Source: Paenibacillus sp. CAA11 (GTDB lineage: Bacteria > Bacillota > Bacilli > Paenibacillales > Paenibacillaceae). From it: 64,000 nt of DNA. Location of the stretch: positions 1,350,501 through 1,414,500 of the forward strand of contig NZ_CP028922.1 in NCBI RefSeq assembly GCF_003060825.1, read 5' to 3'. The notes below the pieces were generated by a model. That model ran no database searches. It had not been told where the DNA came from and saw only the letters and a list, made by a program, of their open reading frames with translations. Both the position numbers and the translations under genes were made by a program. Numbering within the stretch: position 1 is the stretch's first letter; every line of letters begins with the position of its first letter. Shown piece after piece: positions 8,242 to 17,030 of the stretch.

Positions 8242-9114
8242 CTATTTTTTATACGGCTCAATATGAATATGAACATAAGAGATGTCATATAGATCAAGAA
8301 TTCTTCGTTCAATGACCTCCGTGATCTGATGTCCCTCCGCCACATTCAAGCTGCCATCCACTCCGATGGTGGCATCCACCAGTGTATTATTGCCGAGCAC
8401 GCGCGCCTTAAGATCAAGGAGTTCTCTAACCCCAGCTGTCTCCTGAATGGTGACCTTGATCTCTTCCAGGAGCTGATCGTCAAAGCCGTCTGTGAGCGCA
8501 TGGGTGGAATCGCGGAAGATCGTCCATGCGGTCTTGCAGATAATAAGTCCTACAAGGACCGCGGTCAGCGGGTCCAGCCATGGAAGCCCGAGCTGTGAGC
8601 CCAGAATACCTACAAAAGCGCCGATGCTGACAAAAGCGTCTGAACGGTTGTCCTGAGCCGCAGCACGCAAAGCGCCGCTGTTAATCCGGTTGGCCAGTCT
8701 GATATTGTACAGGTAGACGCCGTACATCACTCCTGCGCACAGCAGTGCTGACCAGGCAGCAATCATATCCGGGGATTCGGCGGCACTGCTTCTGAATTGG
8801 CTAACCGCCTGGTACAGCACTTGAAGACCTACGGCAAACATAATAAAGGAGGCAACCAGGGCCGCTACGGTCTCTGCCCGGTAATGCCCGTATCTATGAT
8901 CCTTGTCCGGCGGCTTGCGGGAGATGCGAAGTCCTGCCAGAACGGCCAACGATGCGACGATGTCGGTTGCATTGTTCAGCCCATCGGCGGATAAAGCTTC
9001 TGAACCCGTACTGTACCCGACGATCAGCTTGAACGCTGAAAGGATAAGGTAGGCGATAATACTAATAAGTGCCCCTTTTTCACCCTGCTTGATGCTATCG
9101 TAGTTATTCTGCAA
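8242..9114 (-). CDS. Cation diffusion facilitator (MneP/MneS-like metal exporter)
   Basis: 290 residues from a TTG at 9114 with GGAGG 10 bases upstream; an ATG at 9135 lies before that site. Six membrane segments are followed by a C-terminal cytoplasmic metal-sensing domain (VHIHIEPYKK). Segment 2 has SADGLNNATDIVASLAVL and the following loop ISRKPPDKDHRYGHYRAET, as in the Bacillus Mn2+ exporters rather than Zn2+ CDFs. It exports divalent metal by proton antiport. The metal assignment is inferred from these motifs. Confidence 0.88.
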   Translation of the reverse strand: MQNNYDSIKQGEKGALISIIAYLILSAFKLIVGYSTGSEALSADGLNNATDIVASLAVLAGLRISRKPPDKDHRYGHYRAETVAALVASFIMFAVGLQVLYQAVSQFRSSAAESPDMIAAWSALLCAGVMYGVYLYNIRLANRINSGALRAAAQDNRSDAFVSIGAFVGILGSQLGLPWLDPLTAVLVGLIICKTAWTIFRDSTHALTDGFDDQLLEEIKVTIQETAGVRELLDLKARVLGNNTLVDATIGVDGSLNVAEGHQITEVIERRILDLYDISYVHIHIEPYKK

Positions 9115-9251
9115 TATTTCAAAACCTCCGCCCATTTATCGACTAACAGAAACTATCATACTTGACGAAATCCGTGTGGGTCTAGAGAAACAGTGTTGAG
9201 ACGCTCTTGAAAAATAGGTGCAGGCTTACAAAGTTGGCCTGGCCCAAAAAA

Positions 9252-9286
9252 TAAAAAGCGCCTTCATGATGAAGGCCGCTTTTTGG
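9252..9286 (-). terminator. Intrinsic terminator of the ahb operon
   Basis: The minus-strand hairpin AAAAAGCGGCCTTCATC/GATGAAGGCGCTTTTT runs into a U-rich tail, 15 bases after the last ahb gene. Confidence 0.88.
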
Positions 9287-9299
9287 CGTCTTGTATAAT

Positions 9300-9770
9300 T
9301 CAAAGTCTAAAGCTTGTCTTCTTGAGCTCTTCCGTACTGAATAGCACCTCATAGTCTTGAATGGCTGCGCTGTGCGTAAATTGGGTGACCGTGGTCATGA
9401 CCTCTGCTTTACTCTTGCCGTGAATCATAGCGTATAAATTATACGGCCAATCCGGTGCAGGGTACCGCTCATAGCAGTGGCTTACGGATTTCAGCTGGGA
9501 CAATCGCTCTCCCATAGCTTGAATATGATCCGCTTTAACCCGGGCAACGAATAGCCCGTTCGCCGTATAACCGGATTTACGGTGGTGCAGTACGGCTCCA
9601 ATTCGCTTGATGATACCTTGATCGGTAAGCCTTTTTAGCCTATCTAGCAAATCCTCCGGGGTACAGCCGAGTTCATTCGCCAGCTCTCCCATAGGATCGG
9701 TAGAGAGAGGAAGGTCTCCCTGCACTCGCTGAAGAATACTCAGGTCAAGCGTATCCAAATTGACTGCCAT
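9300..9770 (-). CDS. ahbB: Siroheme decarboxylase subunit (AhbB/NirG-H type Lrp-like)
   Basis: 156 residues from MAVNLDTLDLSILQ (9770), overlapping the preceding gene by 26 bases. An N-terminal AsnC/Lrp winged helix (DLPLSTDPMGELANELGCTPEDLLDRLKRLTDQGIIKRIGAVLHHRKSG) and a C-terminal ligand-binding domain with SHCYERYPAPDWPYNLYAMIHG are typical of AhbA/AhbB and NirDLGH. With its partner it removes two carboxyl groups from siroheme to give 12,18-didecarboxysiroheme. Which paralog is A and which is B is not certain. Confidence 0.88.
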   Translation of the reverse strand: MAVNLDTLDLSILQRVQGDLPLSTDPMGELANELGCTPEDLLDRLKRLTDQGIIKRIGAVLHHRKSGYTANGLFVARVKADHIQAMGERLSQLKSVSHCYERYPAPDWPYNLYAMIHGKSKAEVMTTVTQFTHSAAIQDYEVLFSTEELKKTSFRL

Positions 9771-10227
9771 GGGCCTCACCATCCATATCAAAGAATACTC
9801 GCAGCTTGAAGGTCTGCTGTGATGGAAATTCATAGACGCGCGCACATCCGGATACGCGCCGAATCTCGTCCAGAATGAGCTGCCTTTCGTCATCTGAACG
9901 GGTGGATAAGGTGAACCACATATTTAGACGGTGATCACGCCGGTAATTATGTGTGACACCTTGATATTGATTTACCGTTTCTGCGGTTTGGTAGAATCGA
10001 TCTTCAGAAACTTCAAGCGCATATAGCTTGCTCTTATATCCGAGCTTTACGGGATTCAGCACTGCGCCAATCCGCCGGATATATTTCTGCTCTCTCAAAT
10101 CCTTTAGCCGCTGGACAGTTTCTTCGGGCGCAAGACCCAGCTGCTGCGCCAGAGCGTGATAAGGCTTCGGGTCTAGGGGAATTCCCTGTTGAATCAGGTT
10201 GAGAAGCTGCTGATCTATGGTATCCAT
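9745..10227 (-). CDS. ahbA: Siroheme decarboxylase subunit (AhbA/NirD-L type Lrp-like)
   Basis: 160 residues, with the same architecture as its neighbour: winged helix DPKPYHALAQQLGLAPEETVQRLKDLREQKYIRRIGAVLNPVKLG, then THNYRRDHRLNMWFTLSTRS. The His/Tyr/Arg block corresponds to the heme-binding region of AhbA-AhbB heterodimers. It starts 3 bases after the radical SAM gene stop, so the four genes are tightly coupled. Confidence 0.88.
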   Translation of the reverse strand: MDTIDQQLLNLIQQGIPLDPKPYHALAQQLGLAPEETVQRLKDLREQKYIRRIGAVLNPVKLGYKSKLYALEVSEDRFYQTAETVNQYQGVTHNYRRDHRLNMWFTLSTRSDDERQLILDEIRRVSGCARVYEFPSQQTFKLRVFFDMDGEAHGSQFGYA

Positions 10228-10230
10228 TCT

Positions 10231-11232
10231 TTATAACCCTCCTGTTCGTTTGTAGCACCAAGGTTCTTCGGCCATCATATTTCCGCCGCTGTAATAGTAA
10301 GCACGGGCACGGCAGCCCCCGCAGATGCCCTGATCTGGGCATAAGCCGCAGGCTCCTTCATACTTGTCCGCAGTGCGGAGCGTCTGGAAGATGCTGCTGT
10401 TGTTCCAGACTTCATCAAAGGGGGTCTCGCGTACATGCCCGGCTTTGACGGGGAGATAAGGACAGACATGAACCTCGCCGTCAGGAAGGACGCTGCAGTA
10501 GCTTACCCCCGCAAGACAGCCGCGGGTGTACCGCATCGGGATGCCCAGCTCCTTGGCCATCGGCATAAATTGGGGAGCACAGGTAGGCTTGATCTCAATC
10601 GGTGTGCCCGGCTGCTTCTTCAAGGTCGCCTTGAGCACATCGAAATACTGATCGCGCTTCAGCGCGTCCTCCTCGATGTTGATGCCCCTGCCGGTTGGCA
10701 CGAGGAAGAAGGGGTGCAGAGCGTGCACGCCGAGCTCCACGACCTTGTCCGTGAGTGCCTCGAAGTCGTCGGCATTATGTTCGGTCATGGTCATGTTGAC
10801 CTGTACCCTCAGCCCGGCGTCAAGCGCGTGCTCGATGCCCCGGATCGCCCGCTGCCAGCTTCCGTAAGAATTGCGGAAGCGGTTATGGTGGTCCGGGGAA
10901 GAGCTGTCGAGGCTGATGGCAACGCCGCTTAGACCGGCCGACTTCAGCTCCTGGGCAGCGCTTCGCGTCATTAAGGTTCCATTCGTACCGAGTCCGGTGC
11001 GAAGATTGGCGGCGTGGGCCTCGGCGATTAATTCGGGCAGATCCTTGCGAAGCATAGGTTCGCCGCCGCTGAGGACCAGCAGCTTGAAGTTGGCCCGGGC
11101 AATCTGCCGGATGAGCTGCTTGCCTTCGGTCGTATTGAGCTCGGCATGGGTCGCCGCATCCGGACCGGAGTCTCTGTAGCAGTGGTCGCAGAATAGATTG
11201 CAGCGCTTAGTGATATTCCAGGAGATCAGCAT
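10231..11232 (-). CDS. ahbD: Radical SAM heme synthase (AhbD/NirJ2-like)
   Basis: 333 residues from MLISWNITKRCNLFCDHCYRD (11232), which has GGAGG 9 bases upstream. Visible are the CxxxCxxC cluster motif, the SAM-binding GGEP, and a C-terminal SPASM-like cysteine cluster (CSVLPDGEVHVCPYL...CGLCPDQGICGGCRARAYYYSG). It matches the NirJ2 branch, which in the alternative pathway decarboxylates iron-coproporphyrin III to heme. It overlaps ahbC by 26 bases. A heme d1 role is unlikely because no cd1 nitrite reductase genes are nearby. Confidence 0.82.
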   Translation of the reverse strand: MLISWNITKRCNLFCDHCYRDSGPDAATHAELNTTEGKQLIRQIARANFKLLVLSGGEPMLRKDLPELIAEAHAANLRTGLGTNGTLMTRSAAQELKSAGLSGVAISLDSSSPDHHNRFRNSYGSWQRAIRGIEHALDAGLRVQVNMTMTEHNADDFEALTDKVVELGVHALHPFFLVPTGRGINIEEDALKRDQYFDVLKATLKKQPGTPIEIKPTCAPQFMPMAKELGIPMRYTRGCLAGVSYCSVLPDGEVHVCPYLPVKAGHVRETPFDEVWNNSSIFQTLRTADKYEGACGLCPDQGICGGCRARAYYYSGGNMMAEEPWCYKRTGGL

Positions 11233-12430
11233 CTGCCTGCACCTCCGTGCTCGGGCGCGGTGCCTTGATCTCCTCATCTGTCAGATAGCAGGAGGGATCG
11301 GACGCCCAGAAGCTTCCGGTTGCCAAGGCTCTGGCCCGGAAATTACCGTTGCAGAGTGCAAGCCAGTGGCATTCACGGCATCTGCCTGCAAGCAACGGCT
11401 TCCGATCCCGAAGGCCTGACAAGATGGGGTGGCTGAGATCAGACCAAATTTCGCTAAAGCTTCGCTCACGGATGCTCCCGAGCCGAATGTCCCTTGTGAA
11501 CTGGTCGGGATAGACTTCGCCGTGCCAATCAATACAGCCGATGGCGACCCCAGACCGATTCCCGCCATTCGCCTGAAGGAGCGAGAAGATCCGCTTGGCC
11601 TGAAGCGGATCTCGCTCCTTCATCCATTGGTAGAGGTACACGCCATCCGCATGGTTATCCACGGTGAGGATTTCCGCCGGACGTCCCTTTTGATAGAGCT
11701 CAAGGGTTTTTTGAACGATCATATCCATAGCTTCCCTTGCTTCCTGACGGGTGATGTCTTCATTCTGCAGATGCTGACCTCTTCCCGAATAGACGAGATG
11801 GTAGAAGCAAGCCCTGGGAATTTGCTCTTCCTCGATCAGATTCAGCACCTGCTCAAGATCCGCCAAGGTATGTCGGCTGATCGTGAAGCGGAGTCCTACC
11901 TTCTGGCCTTGCGCTAAGCAGTTGCGAATGCCTTGGATGGCCCGTTCGTAGGCCCCAGATTGGCCGCGGAATCTATCGTTATTGCTTCCCATCCCATCAA
12001 TGCTGATGCCAACATATCCGACTCCAGCCTGCTTGATTCGCTCGGCCATCCTGGAGGTAATCAAGGTGCCGTTGGTCGAGATGACCGTACGGATGCCGCG
12101 CAGCTTGGCGTAGCGAAGAAGTGGGAGCAAATCCCGGCGCATTAGCGGTTCTCCCCCTGAAAAGAGGAGGACAGGAACTTTGAAGCGGCTTAGATCATCG
12201 ATCATCGCCATAGCTTCCCGGGTCGACAGCTCAGCTGAGGCCGGCGAGGAGCAAGCATCCGCATAGCAGTGCAGGCAGTTTAGGTTACAGGCGCGGGTGG
12301 AATTCCATACAACTACGGGACCGCGGCCCTCCGATACGCCTTGAGCCGGCTGTGTGCCGGTATGCGGTGTATAACGAAGCGCATCGCCCTCCCCCTGAAG
12401 GCCTGTCAGAAGCTTGGTAACGTTAATCAA
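11207..12430 (-). CDS. ahbC: Radical SAM 12,18-didecarboxysiroheme deacetylase (AhbC/NirJ1-like)
   Basis: About 407 residues if it starts at the TTG at 12430 (INVTKLLTG, the usual NirJ1 N-terminus, with AGAAGGG upstream); the frame stays open to a TTG at 12532. Motifs are STRACNLNCLHCYADA (cluster), LLFSGGEPLMR, a conserved TNGTLIT, and the C-terminal CIDWHGEVYPDQF...CRECHWLALCNGN auxiliary cluster region. It should remove two acetate side chains to give iron-coproporphyrin III. It is the first gene of the operon. The start codon is uncertain. Confidence 0.85.
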   Translation of the reverse strand: MINVTKLLTGLQGEGDALRYTPHTGTQPAQGVSEGRGPVVVWNSTRACNLNCLHCYADACSSPASAELSTREAMAMIDDLSRFKVPVLLFSGGEPLMRRDLLPLLRYAKLRGIRTVISTNGTLITSRMAERIKQAGVGYVGISIDGMGSNNDRFRGQSGAYERAIQGIRNCLAQGQKVGLRFTISRHTLADLEQVLNLIEEEQIPRACFYHLVYSGRGQHLQNEDITRQEAREAMDMIVQKTLELYQKGRPAEILTVDNHADGVYLYQWMKERDPLQAKRIFSLLQANGGNRSGVAIGCIDWHGEVYPDQFTRDIRLGSIRERSFSEIWSDLSHPILSGLRDRKPLLAGRCRECHWLALCNGNFRARALATGSFWASDPSCYLTDEEIKAPRPSTEVQADADLLEYH

Positions 12431-12748
12431 GGGATTCCCTTCTTTCACGTGAGTATACAGAGCAAATTCTTCCAATATTGCTTCAGTATTCCCCACTGAG
12501 GGAAGGAAACATGAGGGGCAGGTTGTGAACAATTATTGAACTTCGAGAGGAGGAAACCGAAGAAACCCCATGATACGGGCAGATAGTAAGCCGAAATCAT
12601 GGGGCTTTTGGCGAAGATGTTCCATCAGTTCTGGACGATCTGTAGGGGGAGCCGCGGTACGATGATTCAGAGGACGGTACTCATATAGGGCTTTATAGAG
12701 ACTTGCTAAGCTCCTGTAGTGGCTGCAGCTCTCCAGCAAGGCTCTCGC
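12431..12748 (-). other. Non-coding interval between permease pair and ahb operon
   Basis: About 320 bases with two inverted repeats. CTCCAGCAAG/CTTGCTGGAG (12732-12766) overlaps the permease stop, and CCCCATGAT/ATCATGGGG (about 12573-12620) is followed on the minus strand by TTTCTT, a weak terminator. A 68-codon TTG-initiated frame (12533-12739) has no ribosome binding site and is not called. Confidence 0.5.
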
Positions 12749-13648
12749 TCAGAGTGTCTTGCTGGAGGAAGAGCGGCGGTTGAAGTGATGTCTGAGCCCT
12801 TCACCAAAGACGTTGAACGTCAGGATGGCATATAGCATGGCGAAGGCTGGGATCAGCACATTCTGGAACTTGCTGACAAAAATATCATAGGTATGCGAAG
12901 CCAGCATCCCGCCCCAATCATTGCTTATATTGACCATGCCTATTTCATTAGAGAAGCGCTGGGTAAGGAAGAAGCCAAGTACGCCGAGCTGCCCTAGCAG
13001 CAGCAGACATTTTCCAAGATCCAGACAGAAATTCACAATGAGATCCGGCATAATAGCAGGCAAATAATATTTGAGAGACAGCCGTCTTGGACTAAGGCCA
13101 AGGGCATTCCCAGCTTCTACGAACGGTTCCTGGGATACGCTGAACGTCTGCTGCTGTACGAGATAACCGACACGACCTGCTTCAATGATCCCCAGGAACA
13201 CAACGATCCAGAAGAGGCGGAGGGGCTGATGGACAAGCAGCGGCAGGCTGATGAAGAGAGCCGCAGCCAGGATAGGAGGTATGTAAGAAAAGACCATATT
13301 CATAACGCCGAGTATATGATGGGCAAGACCTCGCTTCTTGCGTGCGAACAAACCTAGCGGGACTCCGACAAAATAGCGGATGAGTGCAATAGACACTGTT
13401 AGCATCAGGGTAAGCTTGGCACCGACGATCAGCCGGCTGAGATTATCAACACCTTTTTTGTCAGAGCCGAGCGGGTTGTCAGCTGAATATTTATACGGGG
13501 GAAGGATAAGTTTGTTATTAGGGCCCCAGTGGTAAGGGACAGGCTTTAACTCCCGATCAATGATTGACATATAGGGACCAACGAAGGTTACGAGGAGCAG
13601 GAAGAGAAGCATGACGCTTCCAACCCAGAGCATGATATTCTTTTTCAC
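12749..13648 (-). CDS. ABC transporter permease (DppC/OppC-like)
   Basis: 299 residues with an N-terminal membrane anchor, an extracytoplasmic segment, then five further hydrophobic helices of the BPD_transp_1 fold. The coupling-loop motif EAGNALGLSPRRLSLKYYLPAIMPDLIV is the EAA loop. The family forms peptide- or nickel-type importers. It starts 3 bases after its partner's stop. No ATPase or binding protein is visible nearby, so the pair must use subunits encoded elsewhere, or is an orphan. Substrate unknown. Confidence 0.82.
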   Translation of the reverse strand: MKKNIMLWVGSVMLLFLLLVTFVGPYMSIIDRELKPVPYHWGPNNKLILPPYKYSADNPLGSDKKGVDNLSRLIVGAKLTLMLTVSIALIRYFVGVPLGLFARKKRGLAHHILGVMNMVFSYIPPILAAALFISLPLLVHQPLRLFWIVVFLGIIEAGRVGYLVQQQTFSVSQEPFVEAGNALGLSPRRLSLKYYLPAIMPDLIVNFCLDLGKCLLLLGQLGVLGFFLTQRFSNEIGMVNISNDWGGMLASHTYDIFVSKFQNVLIPAFAMLYAILTFNVFGEGLRHHFNRRSSSSKTL

Positions 13649-13651
13649 AGG

Positions 13652-14539
13652 TCAGTCTCCTTTCTGTACAGATCTTGGATCAAAATATCTTCTAGCTGCG
13701 TAGGAGATCAACTGGAAAGCGAAAATCATGAGCATGAAGAAGAAGGCGATGCCAATAATCACGCCGGGTTCAAACCCGTCTCCGCTCATCCCCATAGATG
13801 GGACGAAATCAATGCCAATCATCATTCGCCGGGCAGCGCCGAGCACATTTCGGAAATATTCAATCAGGACAAGGCTTGAGATAATATAGACACCAAGAGG
13901 TGTAATATGAGTTAGGATTCTTCCGATGCAGTTCGCCATGATGTGCTTGAAGAAGATTCGCAAGGAAGTGAGGCCTTTGGCTTTGGCTGTCTTGATGTAC
14001 AACTGTCCTTCCTGGGTAGCAATGGCTGCGTAAGTGATCCGTGCCACATATACAATCGGGTAGATCGAAGTCAGGATGACAGGCACATAATATCCGGGCC
14101 AGCCTCCATCGCCCATGAAGCGAATCTTGTTGCCATGGTGGATGATGTACCAGAGGGCAAGCAGCAGCATGAGGAAATCAGGCACCGATTGAAACAGCCA
14201 GGTCGTTCCGCTGCCGAGGAAGCTCAGCCTTAGCTTGGATAGTCCATAGTCCAGCATGCCTTTGAGCATGCCGACAAAAAAGCCGACTACAAGTGCTGAA
14301 GGAATGATTAAGGCGCTCTTGGCTACAGCCCTCAGCACGGCTATATTCGCCGAATCGTTGTATTGGGTCTGACCCAGACTTTGATGCAGGATGAGATTGC
14401 TGAAGAAGGTACGGATATTATTCGCGTATTCTCTCCAGGAGAACGCCGTAGATCTAGGAAATAAGACAAGCAAGATGACGACTAAGAATGCGATAAGACC
14501 AATAATTAGAGACTTCAACCACTGTGAACGTAATCCCAT
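13652..14539 (-). CDS. ABC transporter permease (DppB/OppB-like)
   Basis: 295 residues, six membrane helices. The EAA-type loop reads YIKTAKAKGLTSLRIFFKHIMANCIGRI. The ATG at 14539 has GAGGGGGAT upstream. It is co-transcribed with the DppC-like permease. The long periplasmic loop (SWREYANNIRTFFSNLILHQSLGQTQYNDSANIAVL) is unlike standard oligopeptide permeases, so a divergent substrate is possible. Confidence 0.82.
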   Translation of the reverse strand: MGLRSQWLKSLIIGLIAFLVVILLVLFPRSTAFSWREYANNIRTFFSNLILHQSLGQTQYNDSANIAVLRAVAKSALIIPSALVVGFFVGMLKGMLDYGLSKLRLSFLGSGTTWLFQSVPDFLMLLLALWYIIHHGNKIRFMGDGGWPGYYVPVILTSIYPIVYVARITYAAIATQEGQLYIKTAKAKGLTSLRIFFKHIMANCIGRILTHITPLGVYIISSLVLIEYFRNVLGAARRMMIGIDFVPSMGMSGDGFEPGVIIGIAFFFMLMIFAFQLISYAARRYFDPRSVQKGD

Positions 14540-14667
14540 AAATCCCCCTCAACTGACTAAATTCCACATTGTTCCAAATGATATTGCATAAAATGATAAA
14601 AGGTTGTTTCAAAAACCACAAATAAAATAAATTGATAAGGGTATAAGGAATATCAATACCTTTAGCA

Positions 14668-14708
14668 ATAAAAAAAGCAGAGCCTTCGTTTAGGAAGACC
14701 CTGCTTTT
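14668..14708 (-). terminator. Intrinsic terminator of speD
   Basis: The minus-strand hairpin AAAAGCAGGGTCTTCC/GAAGGCTCTGCTTTT has a T7 tail and lies 13 bases after the speD stop. Confidence 0.88.
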
Positions 14709-14720
14709 AAACAATAGAAA

Positions 14721-15527
14721 TCAAGACATGTTTTTTCCATAGTAAATCTCGTTCATCTCTGCTTGAAGACTATCTGTAATTTGCGCCTGCTGTTCTGGCG
14801 TTAACGAATCCTTCGTATAGCCAAACAAGTAATTGTCCAGATCGAACTGCTTCAGCTTGCACTTGGTGTGAAAAATGTTCTCTTGATAAACATTCACGTC
14901 AATCATATCGTATAGATCCCTGACTTGTTCAGGAATATAGTTCTGGATCGAGCTGATGTCATGGTCAATGAACAGCTTATGCCCGCTGATATCTCTAGTG
15001 AAGCCCCGTACGCGGTAATCCATGGTCATGATATCTGTATCAAAGGAATGGATCAGGTAATTAAGAGCCTTTAGCGGGGAAATCTCCCCACAGGTGGAAA
15101 CGTCTATATCTGCCCGAAAAGTGCTGATGCCCTCATCCGGATGATATTCGGGATAAGTGTGAACGGTGATATGGCTCTTATCAAGCTGTATGACCACGGA
15201 ATCCGGCAGTGGACCGGGAGACTCCTCGTAGGAGGCCTTCGGCACTTCCACGACGGGTCCTTCGGAGACGAGGACGGTAACGCTGGCTCCTTGCGGGACA
15301 TAGTCCTGTTTGGCAATGTTCAGCACATGGGCGCCAATGATCTCGGAGACATGGGTTAAAATTTTGGTCAACCGGTCCGCATTGTACTGTTCATCAATAT
15401 ATTCAATGTAAGCCTCGCGTTCTTCTTTGGTCCTTGTATAGCAGATGTCATACATATTAAAGCTGAGAGATTTGGTCAGATTATTAAAGCCATGAAGCTG
15501 AATACGCTGCTCCGGTGATAGTTTCAT
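14721..15527 (-). CDS. speD: S-adenosylmethionine decarboxylase proenzyme (class 1A-type)
   Basis: 268 residues, close to the E. coli enzyme (264) and about twice the Bacillus subtilis type. [19 protein letters not shown] contains the self-cleavage site between Lys117 and Ser118; Ser118 becomes the pyruvoyl group. Downstream, [21 protein letters not shown] holds the catalytic Cys. It makes decarboxylated SAM, the aminopropyl donor for spermidine. It is monocistronic with its own terminator. Confidence 0.96.
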   Translation of the reverse strand: MKLSPEQRIQLHGFNNLTKSLSFNMYDICYTRTKEEREAYIEYIDEQYNADRLTKILTHVSEIIGAHVLNIAKQDYVPQGASVTVLVSEGPVVEVPKASYEESPGPLPDSVVIQLDKSHITVHTYPEYHPDEGISTFRADIDVSTCGEISPLKALNYLIHSFDTDIMTMDYRVRGFTRDISGHKLFIDHDISSIQNYIPEQVRDLYDMIDVNVYQENIFHTKCKLKQFDLDNYLFGYTKDSLTPEQQAQITDSLQAEMNEIYYGKNMS

Positions 15528-15644
15528 ACGCCAGCTCCCCTTACTGTCCTAGAATCAGGAATATTGTTTCCTTAAGCCTGTTAGCTTATGCCGAAGAGAA
15601 CCATCGGCTTGTAATTTAATACCCGATTCATCCGATCAAAAACA

Positions 15645-15682
15645 GGGAAAAAGCCCCGGGTAGTCATTTCTCCGAGGCTAAA
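15645..15682 (-). terminator. Intrinsic terminator of hcp
   Basis: Minus-strand stem AGCCTCGG/CCGGGGCT followed by TTTTTCCC, about 20 bases after the hcp stop. Confidence 0.85.
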
Positions 15683-15698
15683 GATGTGTACGTTACGA

Positions 15699-16994
15699 TT
15701 AATGTGAGAGTGCCAGCATGTCTTCCATATCTTGATGGGCATCCCCAATGAGCTTGAGCCCGAACGTTTCGACGAGCAGTTGAAGTACGCCTTCAGAGAT
15801 GAACTCCGGCGGCTTAGGACCGATGCGAATATCTTTAATCCCTAGGCTGAACAGTCCGAGCAAGATGGCAACAGCTTTCTGTTCAAACCAGGAAAGCACA
15901 ATGCTGATCGGCAGATCATTGACTTCGCATTCAAAGGCATCTGCCAGCGCCATAGCGATCTGAACGGTGGAGCCGGAATTGTTGCACTGGCCTAGATCAA
16001 TATAGCGTGGAATGTCTGTGCCAGGCACTGTACCGTAATCTACATCGTTGAAGCGGAACTTACCGCAGGAGGTCGTAAGGATGACGGTCTCCGGAGGGAG
16101 AGAGGTGGCAAGCTCACGATAGTATTCTCCTCCTTTGCCTGGAGCGTCGCAGCCGGCAATGACGAAGAAGCGCTTGATCTGCCCGGCCTTGATCGCTGCA
16201 ATGATCTCTGGAGCAAGTCCCAGCACAGTCTCATGGTGATACCCGGTCGTCAGTACGGCATCGGAAGTCTGATGGGCTTCAGGCAGCTCCAGGGCTTTTT
16301 GAATTAATGGGCTAAAATCGTCGTTCACAATCTTGGTTACATGTTCAAGTCCGGCTACCTCATAGGAGAAGAAACGGTCGGCATAAGAGCCTTTGATCGG
16401 CATGACGCAGTTGGTTGTGGCCAGAATGGCGCCTGGGAACTGCTCGAACAGTCTTCGTTGATCGAACCAGGATTTGCCGATATTGCCCTTCAGATGCGGA
16501 TATTTCTTCAGCATTGGATAACCGTGAGCGGGGAGCATCTCCGAGTGGGTGTAGATATTGATGCCCAAGCCTTCCGTTTGCTTCAGCAGCTCCTCAAGGG
16601 CGAATAAATTATGTCCTGTGATGACAATACATTTGCCTTCGATTTGATTCTGGCTGATCGTGACCGGCTCAGGTACTCCAAAACGGTCTGTATGGGCCCG
16701 GTCCAGCAGACCCATCACCTTAACTGCAGCGGAGCCGACCTGCATGGCCATGTCAATATGCTCCTGGAGATTAAAGTTGGAGTTCGTTAATGTCATATAC
16801 AAAGCTTCATGGGTAATGCGGTCTACGTCGGGATCCGTATACCCCAGCTGTCTGGCATGGGTTGCATAGGCAGCAATTCCTTTTAACGCGAAAATCATTG
16901 TATCCTGCAGGCTTGCGATCGTCTCATCCTTGCCGCAGACGCCCATCACTTTGCATCCGCCTGGTGTGGTCTGTTCACATTGATAACAAAACAT
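15699..16994 (-). CDS. hcp: Hybrid cluster protein (hydroxylamine/NO reductase), short class III type
   Basis: 431 residues. The N-terminal MFCYQCEQTTPGGCKVMGVCGKD has the CxxC-x7-C-x5-C spacing of the 4Fe-4S Hcp classes. Hybrid-cluster ligands appear at HNLFALEE, TTNCVMP, VIAGCDAPGKGGEY and TTSCGKFRFND, with the C-terminal IVLSWFEQKAVAILLGLFSLGIKDIRIGPKPPEF. The length is about 120 residues short of classes I and II (about 550), as in class III proteins that lack a helical insert. Hcp reduces NO or hydroxylamine under nitrosative stress. The promoter carries an Fnr-like site. Confidence 0.95.
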   Translation of the reverse strand: MFCYQCEQTTPGGCKVMGVCGKDETIASLQDTMIFALKGIAAYATHARQLGYTDPDVDRITHEALYMTLTNSNFNLQEHIDMAMQVGSAAVKVMGLLDRAHTDRFGVPEPVTISQNQIEGKCIVITGHNLFALEELLKQTEGLGINIYTHSEMLPAHGYPMLKKYPHLKGNIGKSWFDQRRLFEQFPGAILATTNCVMPIKGSYADRFFSYEVAGLEHVTKIVNDDFSPLIQKALELPEAHQTSDAVLTTGYHHETVLGLAPEIIAAIKAGQIKRFFVIAGCDAPGKGGEYYRELATSLPPETVILTTSCGKFRFNDVDYGTVPGTDIPRYIDLGQCNNSGSTVQIAMALADAFECEVNDLPISIVLSWFEQKAVAILLGLFSLGIKDIRIGPKPPEFISEGVLQLLVETFGLKLIGDAHQDMEDMLALSH

Positions 16995-17013
16995 GCTGGC
17001 TTCCTCCCGTAAA

Positions 17014-17027
17014 CATATTTGAATATG
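17014..17027. promoter_or_regulatory. Palindrome at the hcp start site (candidate NO-repressor operator)
   Basis: CATATT-TG-AATATG is a dyad with 6-bp arms lying over the predicted hcp transcription start (about 17024). A repressor bound here would block initiation. NsrR-type control is inferred from position and from what is usual for hcp genes, not from a confirmed consensus. Confidence 0.45.
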
Positions 17028-17030
17028 CCA

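Noticed and set aside
12533-12739. 68-codon frame between permease and ahb genes
   Set aside because: TTG start, no ribosome binding site, and it overlaps two hairpins.
14454-14714. 86-codon minus-strand frame
   Set aside because: It overlaps the start of the permease gene and the speD terminator; no ribosome binding site.
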